Source: CBDCGV01 sp965216955 | GTDB lineage: Bacteria; Bacteroidota; Bacteroidia; Chitinophagales; JADIYW01 | Reading direction: 5' to 3' | DNA: 64,000 bases | NCBI GenBank assembly: GCA_965216955.1 | Contig: CBDCGV010000011.1 | Coordinates: 1-64,000 of the forward strand | Part shown: positions 33,548-42,879 of the stretch, one piece after another | How positions within the stretch are numbered: position 1 is the stretch's first letter | Layout: each line of letters opens with the position of its first letter | Position numbers and translations under genes: made by a program | The notes under the pieces: generated by a model | What the model saw: only the letters and a program-made list of their open reading frames with translations | Told to the model about the DNA's origin: nothing | Database searches by the model: none

Positions 33548-35449
33548 TCAATAGGCTCTTCCTGACCCTCCTTCGTAATAATTTACAAAAGAGTTCAATA
33601 CGACACGATTACCTCCTGGTGTAGGATAATCTCCAGTAAAATACCAATCTCCCAAATGTTCAGGACAAGCTTCATGAAGCCCTTCGATAGTTTGATAAAT
33701 GACTTCAACATCTGAAAAGATATGCTTGGGTTTCACAATGGCAGCAATTTCATCGGAGATTTGCTCATAAGTAAAAGGTTCATAAATCCTTTTAACTATA
33801 TTTTCCATTTCATGAACTGGCTTGGTCAATTCTTCTTTGCAATCGTGATACAATTGCTTAATAAAATCTTCTTTTCCATTCTGCTTCAATAAATTAATCG
33901 CTGCACGAAATGCTATAAATTGCCCCATTTTCGACATATCAATTCCATAACAATCAGGATATCTAATTTGAGGAGCAGAAGATACAATGATAATTTTCTT
34001 AGGTTGTAAACGATCCAACATACTTATTATGCTTTCCTCTAATGTTGTTCCTCTAACTATGGAATCATCAATTACAACTAAATTATCTTGTCCATTTCTA
34101 ACTAATCCGTAGGTTACATCGTAAACATGAGCTACCAAATCATTTCTCCCTGTATCTTGAGATATAAAGGTTCTTAATTTTGCATCTTTAACCGCAATCT
34201 TTTCTATTCGTGGTTGGCATAAAAAATCATCATCTAATAGATGTTCCAAGGACGCCGTTCCATTCCCCTTAATTCTTTCAATTTTTTCTTTGAAAGTAGC
34301 TTTTTGAAGCGCTTCGATCATTCCTAAAAATGCCACTTCAGAAGTGTTTGGAATATAGGAAAAAACTGTATTCTTAATATCATGATTGATAGACTCTAGT
34401 ATCTTAGGAATCACCAGTTCTCCTAGCTTTTTTCTTTCTTTATAGATACTAGCATCATTTCCCCTAGAAAAATAAATACGCTCAAAACTACAAGATTTTC
34501 TTGGCTCTGGCTCTCTACATTTTATTTCACCGACACTACCATCTTTTTTAATAATTAAAGCTGCCCCGGGTGTAATTTCTTTGATACTACTAATGTGTAC
34601 TTTAAAAGCTGTTTGAATGGCCGGCCTTTCCGAAGCCACAACCACCACTTCGTCATCTTTAAAATAATACGCGGGTCTAATACCTGCTGGATCTCGCACA
34701 ATAAAGGCATCTCCATGGCCTGTCATTCCCGCCATTACGTATCCTCCATCAAATTGCTCTATAGATGGCTTTAACACATTTTCTAAATCAATATTATTGA
34801 TAATCTCTTGAGTGATATCTTTGTTGGAGAATCCTCTCTCTTTATATTTTTTGAATATTCTTTGATTCTCAACATCCAAGAAATGCCCTATTTTTTCTAC
34901 CACTGTCATCGTATCTGACATCTCCCTAGGAACCTGTCCCAACTCAATGAGCAAATCAAAAAGCTCATTAACATTAGTTAAATTATAATTCCCGGCAACT
35001 ACTAAGCTTCTTGTAATCCAATTGTTAGCTCGTATTCTAGGATGCAGATTACTAAAATCATTATCGCCATGCGTTGCATACCTCAAATGACCGAGTATTA
35101 ATTCCCCAAGAAATCTATAGTTCTCTTTAGCATACTTTGGGTCACGCATTCTTACGAACTCTTTCCTATCTAATTCGCTAAATTGTTGTGAGATATTTTT
35201 AAAAATATAGGTTATGGCATCACTGTGAAGACTACGTTTTCTATCTATATAAGCCTTCCCAGGAGGGTGATCCAATTTAATAGTAGCAATTCCTGCACCA
35301 TCTTGGCCCCTATTCTTTTGCTTTTCCATCAAGATGTTCATCTTTCTAAGACCATACAGAACATCTCCATATTTATCATGATAATAAGACAACGGTTTTA
35401 ACAACCGTATAAAAGCAATACCACATTCATGTTTGATGAGCTCACTCAT
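33548..35449 (-). CDS. purF: Amidophosphoribosyltransferase, long Bacteroidota form
   Basis: 633 residues, longer than the roughly 470-500 of canonical PurF. The N-terminal class II glutamine amidotransferase begins after an 8-residue leader at the catalytic Cys9 (HECGIAFIR), with NRGQDGAGI and GHLRYATHGD. The phosphoribosyltransferase domain has the PRPP loop VVIDDSIVRGTT and the YGIDMS segment. It transfers ammonia from glutamine to PRPP, the first step of purine synthesis. Bacteroidota often carry this long form alongside standard PurF, so it may be a paralogue with another role. It is transcribed alone. The only other purine gene in the window is purA. Confidence 0.85.
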   Translation of the reverse strand: MSELIKHECGIAFIRLLKPLSYYHDKYGDVLYGLRKMNILMEKQKNRGQDGAGIATIKLDHPPGKAYIDRKRSLHSDAITYIFKNISQQFSELDRKEFVRMRDPKYAKENYRFLGELILGHLRYATHGDNDFSNLHPRIRANNWITRSLVVAGNYNLTNVNELFDLLIELGQVPREMSDTMTVVEKIGHFLDVENQRIFKKYKERGFSNKDITQEIINNIDLENVLKPSIEQFDGGYVMAGMTGHGDAFIVRDPAGIRPAYYFKDDEVVVVASERPAIQTAFKVHISSIKEITPGAALIIKKDGSVGEIKCREPEPRKSCSFERIYFSRGNDASIYKERKKLGELVIPKILESINHDIKNTVFSYIPNTSEVAFLGMIEALQKATFKEKIERIKGNGTASLEHLLDDDFLCQPRIEKIAVKDAKLRTFISQDTGRNDLVAHVYDVTYGLVRNGQDNLVVIDDSIVRGTTLEESIISMLDRLQPKKIIIVSSAPQIRYPDCYGIDMSKMGQFIAFRAAINLLKQNGKEDFIKQLYHDCKEELTKPVHEMENIVKRIYEPFTYEQISDEIAAIVKPKHIFSDVEVIYQTIEGLHEACPEHLGDWYFTGDYPTPGGNRVVLNSFVNYYEGGSGRAY

Positions 35450-35538
35450 CGTGCTAATTTATAACTATTGTTTGGGTAAAATTCTTAATCACAAAGAAAT
35501 TAATACACATTTATAACCAAGAGTTCCCTTAACTAAAT

Positions 35539-36510
35539 TTAAAGCAATTCTTTAATAATTACTTCATCATCAATTCCCTCGGCTTCAGCCTTAAAATTTC
35601 TAATAATTCTATGCCTTAAAATTGGCTCCGCTACGGCTTTAACATCTTCGATGTCAGGCGAGTACTTTCCGTGAATAGCGGCATGACCTTTCGCAGCAAT
35701 AATCAATGCTTGAGAAGCTCTTGGACCAGCCCCCCAGCTTATATATTCCTTTACAATCGATGCAGCATTTTTAGTGTTAGGCCTAGTAGATGCTACCAAT
35801 CTAACAGCATATTCTATTACATTATCTGCTACAGGTACTCTCCTAACCAGTTGTTGAAAGTTTAAAATCTCCGCTTTAGAAACGATGCTGTTTACGGCCG
35901 CTTGTTTTTTCCCTGTAGTTGATCTTACGACCTCCAATTCTTCCTCAAAATCAGGGTAATCTAATTTAATATTGAACATAAAACGATCTAACTGAGCCTC
36001 CGGCAAAGGATACGTCCCTTCTTGCTCAATAGGGTTCTGAGTAGCCAAAACAAAGAAAGGAAGATCTAATTTATGGGAAACTCCTGCATTGGTTACAGAA
36101 CGCTCCTGCATTGCCTCTAATAGCGCTGCCTGTGTTTTAGGCGGCGTTCTATTGATCTCATCCGCTAAAACAATATTTGAAAAAATGGGTCCTCTATTGA
36201 ATTTAAAATGTCTATCCTCCCCTAATATTTCCGCTCCAATTATATCTGAGGGCATTAAATCAGGTGTAAATTGAATTCTTCGAAACTCCAGGTCCAATAC
36301 TTCTGCAATTGTTTTAACAAGTAATGTTTTAGCCAAACCTGGGACTCCTACTAAAAGACTATGGCTATCACAAAAAATGGAAAGCAATGTAAACTTTACA
36401 GCTTCTTCCTGACCAATTATGGCTTTGCTAATCTCAGTTCTAAGGTTTCTATAAGTTTGCTTCAGTTTGTCTATTAATTCAACGTCGTTGGTCATGATTT
36501 CTGATGGCAT
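35539..36510 (-). CDS. MoxR-family AAA+ ATPase
   Basis: 323 residues. Walker A is GVPGLAKTLLVKT (about 58-70), Walker B and sensor regions are LADEINRTPPKTQAALLEAM (about 112-131), followed by FVLATQNPIEQEGTYPLPEA and the lid domain (SPDIEDVKAVAEPILRHR). MoxR proteins act as chaperone-like ATPases, often with a vWA partner, but no vWA or DUF58 gene lies next to it here. It follows the three PPIase genes by 10 bases and may be co-transcribed, suggesting a role in envelope quality control. Met6 is an alternative start. Confidence 0.93.
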   Translation of the reverse strand: MPSEIMTNDVELIDKLKQTYRNLRTEISKAIIGQEEAVKFTLLSIFCDSHSLLVGVPGLAKTLLVKTIAEVLDLEFRRIQFTPDLMPSDIIGAEILGEDRHFKFNRGPIFSNIVLADEINRTPPKTQAALLEAMQERSVTNAGVSHKLDLPFFVLATQNPIEQEGTYPLPEAQLDRFMFNIKLDYPDFEEELEVVRSTTGKKQAAVNSIVSKAEILNFQQLVRRVPVADNVIEYAVRLVASTRPNTKNAASIVKEYISWGAGPRASQALIIAAKGHAAIHGKYSPDIEDVKAVAEPILRHRIIRNFKAEAEGIDDEVIIKELL

Positions 36511-36520
36511 TTTTATTTAT

Positions 36521-37849
36521 TTAATTTAACCAAGCTTTTATGTACTTACAAGATAGGTAATCATCTTCCACCCTTATATATGTTTTTCTTGCTTTCTTTT
36601 TAATCCAATTTTGCAATACTTTTGCTTGCTTATCATTTCTAGCCACATTATAGATTTTATCATAGTCATCTTCCAAGTTTGCAACATGCGGTTCTGATTT
36701 ACTATCTAACCGTACGATTCTATAGCCGGTTTTTCCATCTTGGCTCCTATAAGTGACGGGAGAAGAAATACCCCCTACATCCATTGTATCAACTACAAAA
36801 AACAAAGCGGGTTCAATTTCTCCAGCTTCAAGAATGGTTCCTCCAGTTTGTGGATTGAGAATAATTCCTCCATTATTTTTTGAAAACTCATCCTCAGAAA
36901 AATCCTTTACTGCATCAAAAAAGGTCAAGGAGTCTTGCTGGATTTTAAATCGAATAGAATCGATTTTATTTTTGGCGCTTAATAAATCGTTATTTGTTGA
37001 TTTAGCGGTGACCAATATATGTCTTACGTTAATAACCTCTCCTCTTCTTTCAATCATTTGTATAATATGATACCCAAATTGAGTTTTAACGATATCAGAA
37101 ATTTCTCCAGGTTTTAAACTAAAAGCAGCCGTTTCAAATTCAGGCACTAGCGCTCCTCGTCCCATTTCTCCTAATTCTCCTCCTTGACTAGCTGACCCTG
37201 GATCTTCTGAATATAGACTTGCGAGCAATTCAAAAGATTCTCCGTTTTCCAACCTCTCTTTAAACCCAGTGATTTTTTCTAGCGCAGCCTTCTCTTGTTC
37301 TTCGCTAACCTTAGCATAAACAATGACTTCGGACATTTCCATTTCTTTATTGAAATAAGGCAAGCTGTCTTTAGGTATTTGATTAAAAAAGGACCGAACT
37401 TCTGATGGCGTCACCTCTACATCACTTATAATTTGATCCCTCATTCGTGCAGAGAGCAATTGATCTTTAATATCTGCTCTAAAATCATCCTTTATCTGAT
37501 CTACACTCTTTTCATAATACGATTCAAATTTTTCTTTAGAGCCAATCAGCCCAATGTAATAATTGATTTTCCTATTCAATTCATCTTCCACTTCTTCAGG
37601 ACTTACAATAATACTATCCTTGTAAGCCTGAGCGACCAATAGCTTAGAGGTTAGCATATTATCCAAGATTCTACAAGTTGTTTCCTCTTCAACAGGTCCT
37701 TGTGCTCTTAATAATTCTAACTGGTTTTGTATATCTGATAATAAAATAATTTCATTATCTACAATGCCTTCAATTCTATCAACAACTTTTTCTTGAGCAT
37801 TTAATGTTAAAACTAAAAATCCCAATATGACCATTGTCCAATTCCTCAT
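36521..37849 (-). CDS. Periplasmic peptidyl-prolyl isomerase, SurA-like
   Basis: 442 residues from the ATG at 37849; a TTG two codons upstream (37855) is also possible and would overlap the previous stop. A signal peptide (WTMVILGFLVLTLNAQ) precedes a SurA N-terminal chaperone domain (about 20-165; VDRIEGIVDNEIILLSDIQN) and two parvulin domains. The first (about 165-270) has SEVIVYAK, SEDPGSASQGGELGEM and IVKTQFGYHIIQM; the second (about 275-375) has VRHILVTAK and EDEFSKNNGGIIL. SurA carries unfolded barrel proteins to the BAM complex. It is the last of three consecutive PPIase-type genes. Confidence 0.88.
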   Translation of the reverse strand: MRNWTMVILGFLVLTLNAQEKVVDRIEGIVDNEIILLSDIQNQLELLRAQGPVEEETTCRILDNMLTSKLLVAQAYKDSIIVSPEEVEDELNRKINYYIGLIGSKEKFESYYEKSVDQIKDDFRADIKDQLLSARMRDQIISDVEVTPSEVRSFFNQIPKDSLPYFNKEMEMSEVIVYAKVSEEQEKAALEKITGFKERLENGESFELLASLYSEDPGSASQGGELGEMGRGALVPEFETAAFSLKPGEISDIVKTQFGYHIIQMIERRGEVINVRHILVTAKSTNNDLLSAKNKIDSIRFKIQQDSLTFFDAVKDFSEDEFSKNNGGIILNPQTGGTILEAGEIEPALFFVVDTMDVGGISSPVTYRSQDGKTGYRIVRLDSKSEPHVANLEDDYDKIYNVARNDKQAKVLQNWIKKKARKTYIRVEDDYLSCKYIKAWLN

Positions 37850-37851
37850 AA

Positions 37852-38706
37852 TCAATATATTTCTACTTCGCTATTATTCAGCGCCTTTTTATATAAGGCA
37901 TCTCTCTTTTCTTTTAAAAAGTCTTTTCTTTTTTTATTTATTAAAACTTCTTCTATTTCATCTTTCACAAACCCGAAAGGAGCATAATCTTCAGCCTCTA
38001 CTTTATCAATGACTTTTAGATAAACGACATTTTTATTCCCTTTAGTTTTGGCAAAGGTACCTTTTCCTAGGTAAAGGGGTACCTTAACTTCATCTTCTTT
38101 AAGTTTTTCTAACAAATAATCAAAAGGCACCCAAGAACTAGTATCTAAATGACACTCCTTTAAATATTCAGAACAGTAGTCTTTTAATTTATTCAAGTGT
38201 TCCTCTTCTTTAACCCATACTTTAAGAGAATCGTGCTTATCATCAACACTTATTTTAACATATTTAAAACGTACAGCAGCCTCATCAACCTTGTAAGATT
38301 GCATGTATTTATTATAATAGCTGATCAATTCTTCATCATCAATGATTCTTTCAAATTTTTGATTGATTAACTCTGTCTCATATTTATTTATCAGAAGCTC
38401 TTTCTTATACTCATTAATTTCTCTATCAATTTCTGTTACTGTAACATCTGACACATATTTTTGAGCATAAGACAATACTACTTCATCTTTTATCCACCCA
38501 TTAATAAACCTATTTGTTATTTGTATGCTATCCTCTTTAGAGTTAAAATCATTAATACTTGGAATATCTTCTTTTAATAGGTAAGCATCATAAACACGTG
38601 CAACAGCAAGGCCTTCTATGTCTTTATTTGATTTCTTATTGAAAATTTCGCATGCAGCGATACTTCCAATAATTAAAATTGATATTAAGAGTCTAAATTG
38701 TATCAA
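37852..38706 (-). CDS. Lipoprotein, SurA/PPIase-chaperone-like without a clear parvulin core
   Basis: 284 residues from TTG at 38706, directly after the upstream stop. The lipobox is GSIAACEIF (Cys19), so it is a lipid-anchored periplasmic or outer-membrane protein. The layout follows SurA-type chaperones: helical charged N-terminal half and C-terminal helix (FVKDEIEEVLINKKRKDFLK). The middle resembles a parvulin domain but lacks its conserved His and the GG-LG-F turns, so it is probably non-catalytic. Its position between two active parvulin genes supports a shared chaperone function. Confidence 0.7.
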   Translation of the reverse strand: MIQFRLLISILIIGSIAACEIFNKKSNKDIEGLAVARVYDAYLLKEDIPSINDFNSKEDSIQITNRFINGWIKDEVVLSYAQKYVSDVTVTEIDREINEYKKELLINKYETELINQKFERIIDDEELISYYNKYMQSYKVDEAAVRFKYVKISVDDKHDSLKVWVKEEEHLNKLKDYCSEYLKECHLDTSSWVPFDYLLEKLKEDEVKVPLYLGKGTFAKTKGNKNVVYLKVIDKVEAEDYAPFGFVKDEIEEVLINKKRKDFLKEKRDALYKKALNNSEVEIY

Positions 38707-40629
38707 CTAGTTTTTAATTAAACTTTTTAGAACAGATTCGTTTATTACAACATTGTATTTACTTCTCAAATCTTCCAACCACTTTTTCTCCAAATAATCT
38801 TGATATTCTGATATCACAAACCCCCTAGCCTCTTCCAATTTTTTAATTCGTGCCTCTTTTACATCAACCACTTCATACAAATATCTAACATCTTCCTTCT
38901 TTACTATTGATCGACTCCCTACGTTCCATTTAATTAGGTTCGCTTGATCTTCACCTTCTTCGATAACAACTGACTCTGTTTTTTCGCTATCAATTCCTTT
39001 TTTCTTCAAAAAAGCTTTCCATTTTTTAGATGATGGCTGTTTTTTCTTTCCCAGTACTTTTTCTACAGCTACTACCTGCGAATTATTTACTTTAGTGACA
39101 TTAACTTTTATGTTAGCTGGATCAATAAATTTTTCTTTATTTACTTCATAGAACTGTATTAAACCTAAAGAGTCTTCTTCCGATTTTTTCCAAACCCTTC
39201 TACTCATTAGCTCAAAAAGCAAAATGCCATCTCTGTATTCCTTCACTAAGGCAGCATATTCCATATTTTGCTCTGCCAGTTTATCTCTATGTAACAAAAA
39301 ACACTTTTGCTCAACATATAAATCGAGCAGTTTGTCAAACCTACTTTCATGTTTTGAAACGGGAATTTTTGTTGCATTCCTTAGCATAAATGTTCTTAAT
39401 TCTTCTTCAGAGAATGTCTTATCAGCAATTTTAAGAATCGGCATATCTGACTTCTGATTATCTATCAAATTTATTTCTTGCTTTTTTAACTCCTTAAGCA
39501 TATCACTCCTGAATGCAGCAAATTTTGGCTCTATTCTCTGATACCCATACTGCTGTAAAATGTTGTCAACAAACTCTTTTTTCGCTTTTTTAAATTTTTC
39601 GCCCCTCATTACAACATTTCTTAATTCTTGATATACTCTATGCTTATCCTCTTCAGGTGGAACACGAAATTGATCAAGTTTTTTGATGATATACCAAGCA
39701 TTTGAAGCCTTTATAGGATCTGAAATATCACCATTCTTAACAAGAGAAAATGCTGCGGATTCAAAAACTTCGTTATGTTCTCTTATTCCAAACCACTCCA
39801 GTTCTCCATTTTTTCTTTTTGACATATCGTCTTCACTATATTTTTTTACCGCTTCCTTAAAATCTAGCCCGTCTTTAATTTCTTTGTAAATTGAAACGAT
39901 CTCTTCTTCTGCGGTATCTGAATTCTTTTTCTTTATAATAGCTACCTTTATTTTACCCACGGCTGGTCTTTTATCGTGGAGTTTTATTATATGATATCCC
40001 ACTTTTGTTTTAAATGGCTTGGAAAAGGTTCCTTCCTCTATATTATAGGCCATGTCTTCAATCTCAGGATATATAATTTGCAATGTATTGAAATAGCCTA
40101 AGTATCCTCCATTTGAAGCGGAGAACTTATCATCTGAATACTTTTGTGCAACACTTGAAAAAGTCTCCCCTTTACTAAGTAGATCATATACCTTATCAAT
40201 TTCAACCTTTGCTGCTTTATCACTTGATTTCTCTTCAATATATATATGACTTATTGAAACATCATGTTTCATTCTAGCAAAAGCCTCATCTATAATTTCA
40301 TTGGTAATTTCTTTATCAAAATAAGAATTGTAAAGTTGGTTAACATAAGTATCGTACTCATCTTTAAGTTTAGGGTCATTATGAAGTCCCAAAGCTTCAG
40401 CTTCTTTTATTTTAAGCTTAAACTTTATATACAAGTCTAAGTATTCTCTAAGAGACTTTTCAGAATAATCTGCCCTTCCATCAAAGTTATTCTTCTCATA
40501 AATATATTTAAACTCTGAGGTGGTTACTTCATTATCATCAATTGTAAATAACACCTGATTTTGAGCACTGCTCTCCAAAAAGCTACTATGAATAAGACTA
40601 ATTACAATAAGAATGTAAATTTTTAGCAT
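38707..40629 (-). CDS. Peptidyl-prolyl isomerase with tandem parvulin domains
   Basis: 640 residues with a signal peptide (MLKIYILIVISLIHSSFLESSAQ). Two parvulin modules are visible: the first (about 120-220) with DVSISHIYIEEK, KYSDDKFSASNGGYLGYF and FKTKVGYHIIKLHD, the second (about 222-325) with KYSEDDMSKRKNGELEWFG and SNAWYIIKKLDQF. A long charged C-terminal half follows, with a possible second SurA_N-like portion. It heads the three-gene PPIase series, whose promoter region contains two perfect dyads. It probably acts in outer-membrane protein or lipoprotein folding; the substrates are unknown. Confidence 0.85.
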   Translation of the reverse strand: MLKIYILIVISLIHSSFLESSAQNQVLFTIDDNEVTTSEFKYIYEKNNFDGRADYSEKSLREYLDLYIKFKLKIKEAEALGLHNDPKLKDEYDTYVNQLYNSYFDKEITNEIIDEAFARMKHDVSISHIYIEEKSSDKAAKVEIDKVYDLLSKGETFSSVAQKYSDDKFSASNGGYLGYFNTLQIIYPEIEDMAYNIEEGTFSKPFKTKVGYHIIKLHDKRPAVGKIKVAIIKKKNSDTAEEEIVSIYKEIKDGLDFKEAVKKYSEDDMSKRKNGELEWFGIREHNEVFESAAFSLVKNGDISDPIKASNAWYIIKKLDQFRVPPEEDKHRVYQELRNVVMRGEKFKKAKKEFVDNILQQYGYQRIEPKFAAFRSDMLKELKKQEINLIDNQKSDMPILKIADKTFSEEELRTFMLRNATKIPVSKHESRFDKLLDLYVEQKCFLLHRDKLAEQNMEYAALVKEYRDGILLFELMSRRVWKKSEEDSLGLIQFYEVNKEKFIDPANIKVNVTKVNNSQVVAVEKVLGKKKQPSSKKWKAFLKKKGIDSEKTESVVIEEGEDQANLIKWNVGSRSIVKKEDVRYLYEVVDVKEARIKKLEEARGFVISEYQDYLEKKWLEDLRSKYNVVINESVLKSLIKN

Positions 40630-40646
40630 AATTTCTTTTTTTGGTA

Positions 40647-40669
40647 GTGCTAAAATAGGAATTTAGCAC
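40647..40669. promoter_or_regulatory. Perfect 8-base inverted repeat in the PPIase operon promoter region
   Basis: GTGCTAAA (40647-40654) and TTTAGCAC (40662-40669) are exact reverse complements with a 7-base spacer. On the minus strand the arm next to the gene overlaps TATTTTAG, a one-mismatch -7 box, 18 bases or more before the ATG at 40629. An operator or an mRNA leader hairpin would both fit. Confidence 0.45.
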
Positions 40670-40678
40670 CGCAAAATC

Positions 40679-40694
40679 TTACATTTTAATGTAA
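40679..40694. promoter_or_regulatory. 16-base palindrome between the divergent PPIase and rlmD genes
   Basis: TTACATT (40679-40685) and AATGTAA (40688-40694) are perfect reverse complements around TT. The palindrome is about 25 bases from rlmD and 50 bases from the PPIase operon, a placement typical for a repressor or activator site. No regulator is assigned. Confidence 0.4.
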
Positions 40695-40719
40695 CGAGTT
40701 ATTTGTTATGTAATTATTT

Positions 40720-42117
40720 ATGGGAAGAAGAAAAAAAAACATATTGGATGTTGAAATAATTTCAATGGCCAACGAAGGAAAAGGTCTTGGAAGAAAGGAC
40801 GGGAAAGTGATTTTTGTAGATTATGCTTTACCAGGAGACATTGTTGATGTCGTTGTGACAAAAAACAAGAAAGACTTTTGTTTAGGAAAAATCCAAACCA
40901 TTAAGCAACCTTCCAAACTCAGGAAAGCACCTTTTTGCGATCATTTTCAATTATGTGGTGGATGTAGATGGCAACATACTGATTATTTAAACCAACTAAA
41001 TTTTAAAGAAACTATTGTTGAAGAGGCCTTCTTAAGAATTGGCAAACTTCCATTTGAAAAGATCAACACTATTATACCTAATAAAAGCACTGAATTTTAT
41101 AGGAATAAGATTGAATATACATTCAGCAATAGAAGCTGGTTAACCATAGATCAGATTAAAAGTGAGGCAACATTTGATCGTCGTGCTTTAGGATTTCACG
41201 TACCTGGTGCATTCCAAAAAATCGTTGATATTGATAAGTGTTACTTACAACATGAAAATTCTAACGCTATCAGGAATAATTTTAAAAACTTTGCACGATC
41301 AAAAAACTATTCATTTTATGATGTGAACACACATAAAGGTTTTCTACGGAACCTTATCATTAGAAACTCCTCGTTAAATGAATGGATGTTGATTCTAATT
41401 GTGGGAGAAGCGGACAAAAGTGCAATAGAAGCTTGTATGGAATTTTTCAAGGTTTCATTTCCCTTCTTAACTTCCATAAACTTTGTTATTAATCAGAAAA
41501 AGAATGACTCTATTTTTGATTTAGAAATACAAAACTATGCTGGCAAAGATCATATCATTGAACAACTAGGAGACATTACCTATAAAATTGGTCCAAAATC
41601 ATTCTTCCAAACCAACAGCCAACAAGCTATTGTTTTATATGATTTAATTAAAAAATATGCCCAAATTAAACCTACCGACATTGTTTATGATCTCTATACC
41701 GGAATCGGAAGTATTGCTTGCTACTTAGCTGCAGCCTGTAAAAAGATAGTTGGAATTGAACAAATAGATGCAGCCATTGAAGATGCAAAAATTAACGCTG
41801 AATTGAATCAATTAAACAATACTTCATTTTATTCTGGGGAGGTAGAGCACTTATTCGATGACGAGTTTATTTCAGAAAATGGGATTCCTGATGTTATCAT
41901 TACAGATCCACCAAGGGCCGGTATGCACAAAAATGTAACTTTAAAAATACTAGAATTATCTCCTAATAGAATTGTTTATGTAAGTTGCAACCCTGCTACT
42001 CAAGCAAGAGACTTACAGATTTTAATGGATCTTTACACCATAAAACAAATTCAACCTGTTGATATGTTTCCTCACACTTTCCATGTAGAAAATATAGTTT
42101 TATTAGAAAAAAAATAG
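40720..42117 (+). CDS. rlmD: 23S rRNA (uracil-5-)-methyltransferase RlmD
   Basis: 465 residues. N-terminal TRAM domain (about 1-60; VDYALPGDIVDVVVTKNK), an iron-sulfur site CDHFQLCGGC with a fourth Cys in DKCYLQHE (about 173), and a Rossmann methyltransferase (about 290-465) with VYDLYTGIGSIACYLA, DPPRAGMH and the nucleophile region YVSCNPATQARDL. It methylates U1939-type uridines of 23S rRNA with SAM. Family members are also called RumA. It is monocistronic, and its last codons overlap the terminator of the convergent FKBP gene. Confidence 0.92.
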   Translation: MGRRKKNILDVEIISMANEGKGLGRKDGKVIFVDYALPGDIVDVVVTKNKKDFCLGKIQTIKQPSKLRKAPFCDHFQLCGGCRWQHTDYLNQLNFKETIVEEAFLRIGKLPFEKINTIIPNKSTEFYRNKIEYTFSNRSWLTIDQIKSEATFDRRALGFHVPGAFQKIVDIDKCYLQHENSNAIRNNFKNFARSKNYSFYDVNTHKGFLRNLIIRNSSLNEWMLILIVGEADKSAIEACMEFFKVSFPFLTSINFVINQKKNDSIFDLEIQNYAGKDHIIEQLGDITYKIGPKSFFQTNSQQAIVLYDLIKKYAQIKPTDIVYDLYTGIGSIACYLAAACKKIVGIEQIDAAIEDAKINAELNQLNNTSFYSGEVEHLFDDEFISENGIPDVIITDPPRAGMHKNVTLKILELSPNRIVYVSCNPATQARDLQILMDLYTIKQIQPVDMFPHTFHVENIVLLEKK

Positions 42118-42140
42118 CCTTAGCAAAACTGCCAAGGCTA
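42111..42140 (-). terminator. Intrinsic terminator of the FKBP gene
   Basis: Read on the minus strand, TAGCCTTGGC pairs with GCTAAGGCTA around AGTTTT, a 10-base stem with one G-T wobble, followed by eight T residues. It ends transcription from the FKBP gene and overlaps the last codons of the convergent rlmD gene. Confidence 0.87.
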
Positions 42141-42167
42141 TTCAATACCCAGTAAAGAATTCTTTTA

Positions 42168-42842
42168 TCAGTTTATACTCAAAAGTTCTACATCAAATAT
42201 TAAAGTTTCATTAGGTCCTATTGCCCCACCAGCACCTCTTGATCCATATGCTAGGTTAGAAGGCACAAACAATCTCCACTTAGATCCCGTAGGCATTAAT
42301 TGAAGTGCTTCTGTCCATCCTTTTATAACCCCACTTACGGGAAAAGAAGCGGGTTGTCCTCTTTTAACACTACTATCAAACACGGTCCCATCAATCAATG
42401 TTCCATGGTAATGCGTTGTCACTTTACTATTAATTGTTGGTTTAGGGCCGTTTCCTTCTTTTAATATTTCATATTGCAAGCCACTCGGAAGCTCAACGAC
42501 TCCCTCTCTCTTTTTATTTTCAGCTAAGAATTGCCGCCCCATCTCTAATGCTGCAGAACCAGCTTTATTCTGCTTAAGCGTAATATATTGCTTAACTGCA
42601 TTCTGTGCTTCAGCAACTGGAATTAAAGGTTCTTTATCTCCAAAGACATCCTGAATTGCTTTGCTAAGTATTAAAGGATCTATATCCTCAAGTCCACCTC
42701 TCTTTAAATTCTCTGCTATGTCTAAACCAATACCATAGCTTACTTTTTGTATTTCCGTTTCTAATTTCATTTCTTTTTCTTGTTGTGCACACGCCCATGT
42801 TGTACTTAGTAAAACCAGGCAATATAATAGTAAATTTTTCAT
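42168..42842 (-). CDS. FKBP-type peptidyl-prolyl isomerase, exported
   Basis: 224 residues from the ATG at 42842; an upstream Met (42863) would only lengthen the N-terminus. The signal peptide (MKNLLLYCLVLLSTTWACAQ) is cleaved after ACA; the Cys is not in a good lipobox. The FKBP_N helical part (about 28-110; VSYGIGLDIAENLKRGGLED) is followed by the FKBP core (about 135-224) with TVFDSSVKRGQPASFPVSGV, IKGWTEALQLMPTGSKWRLF and PNETLIFDVELLSI. This is the Mip/FkpA layout, so a periplasmic dimeric foldase is likely. It has its own strong terminator and follows the serine hydrolase gene. Confidence 0.9.
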   Translation of the reverse strand: MKNLLLYCLVLLSTTWACAQQEKEMKLETEIQKVSYGIGLDIAENLKRGGLEDIDPLILSKAIQDVFGDKEPLIPVAEAQNAVKQYITLKQNKAGSAALEMGRQFLAENKKREGVVELPSGLQYEILKEGNGPKPTINSKVTTHYHGTLIDGTVFDSSVKRGQPASFPVSGVIKGWTEALQLMPTGSKWRLFVPSNLAYGSRGAGGAIGPNETLIFDVELLSIN

Positions 42843-42879
42843 TTTTAAGATTTTAAATTGCAAATGTAATAGTTAAAAG

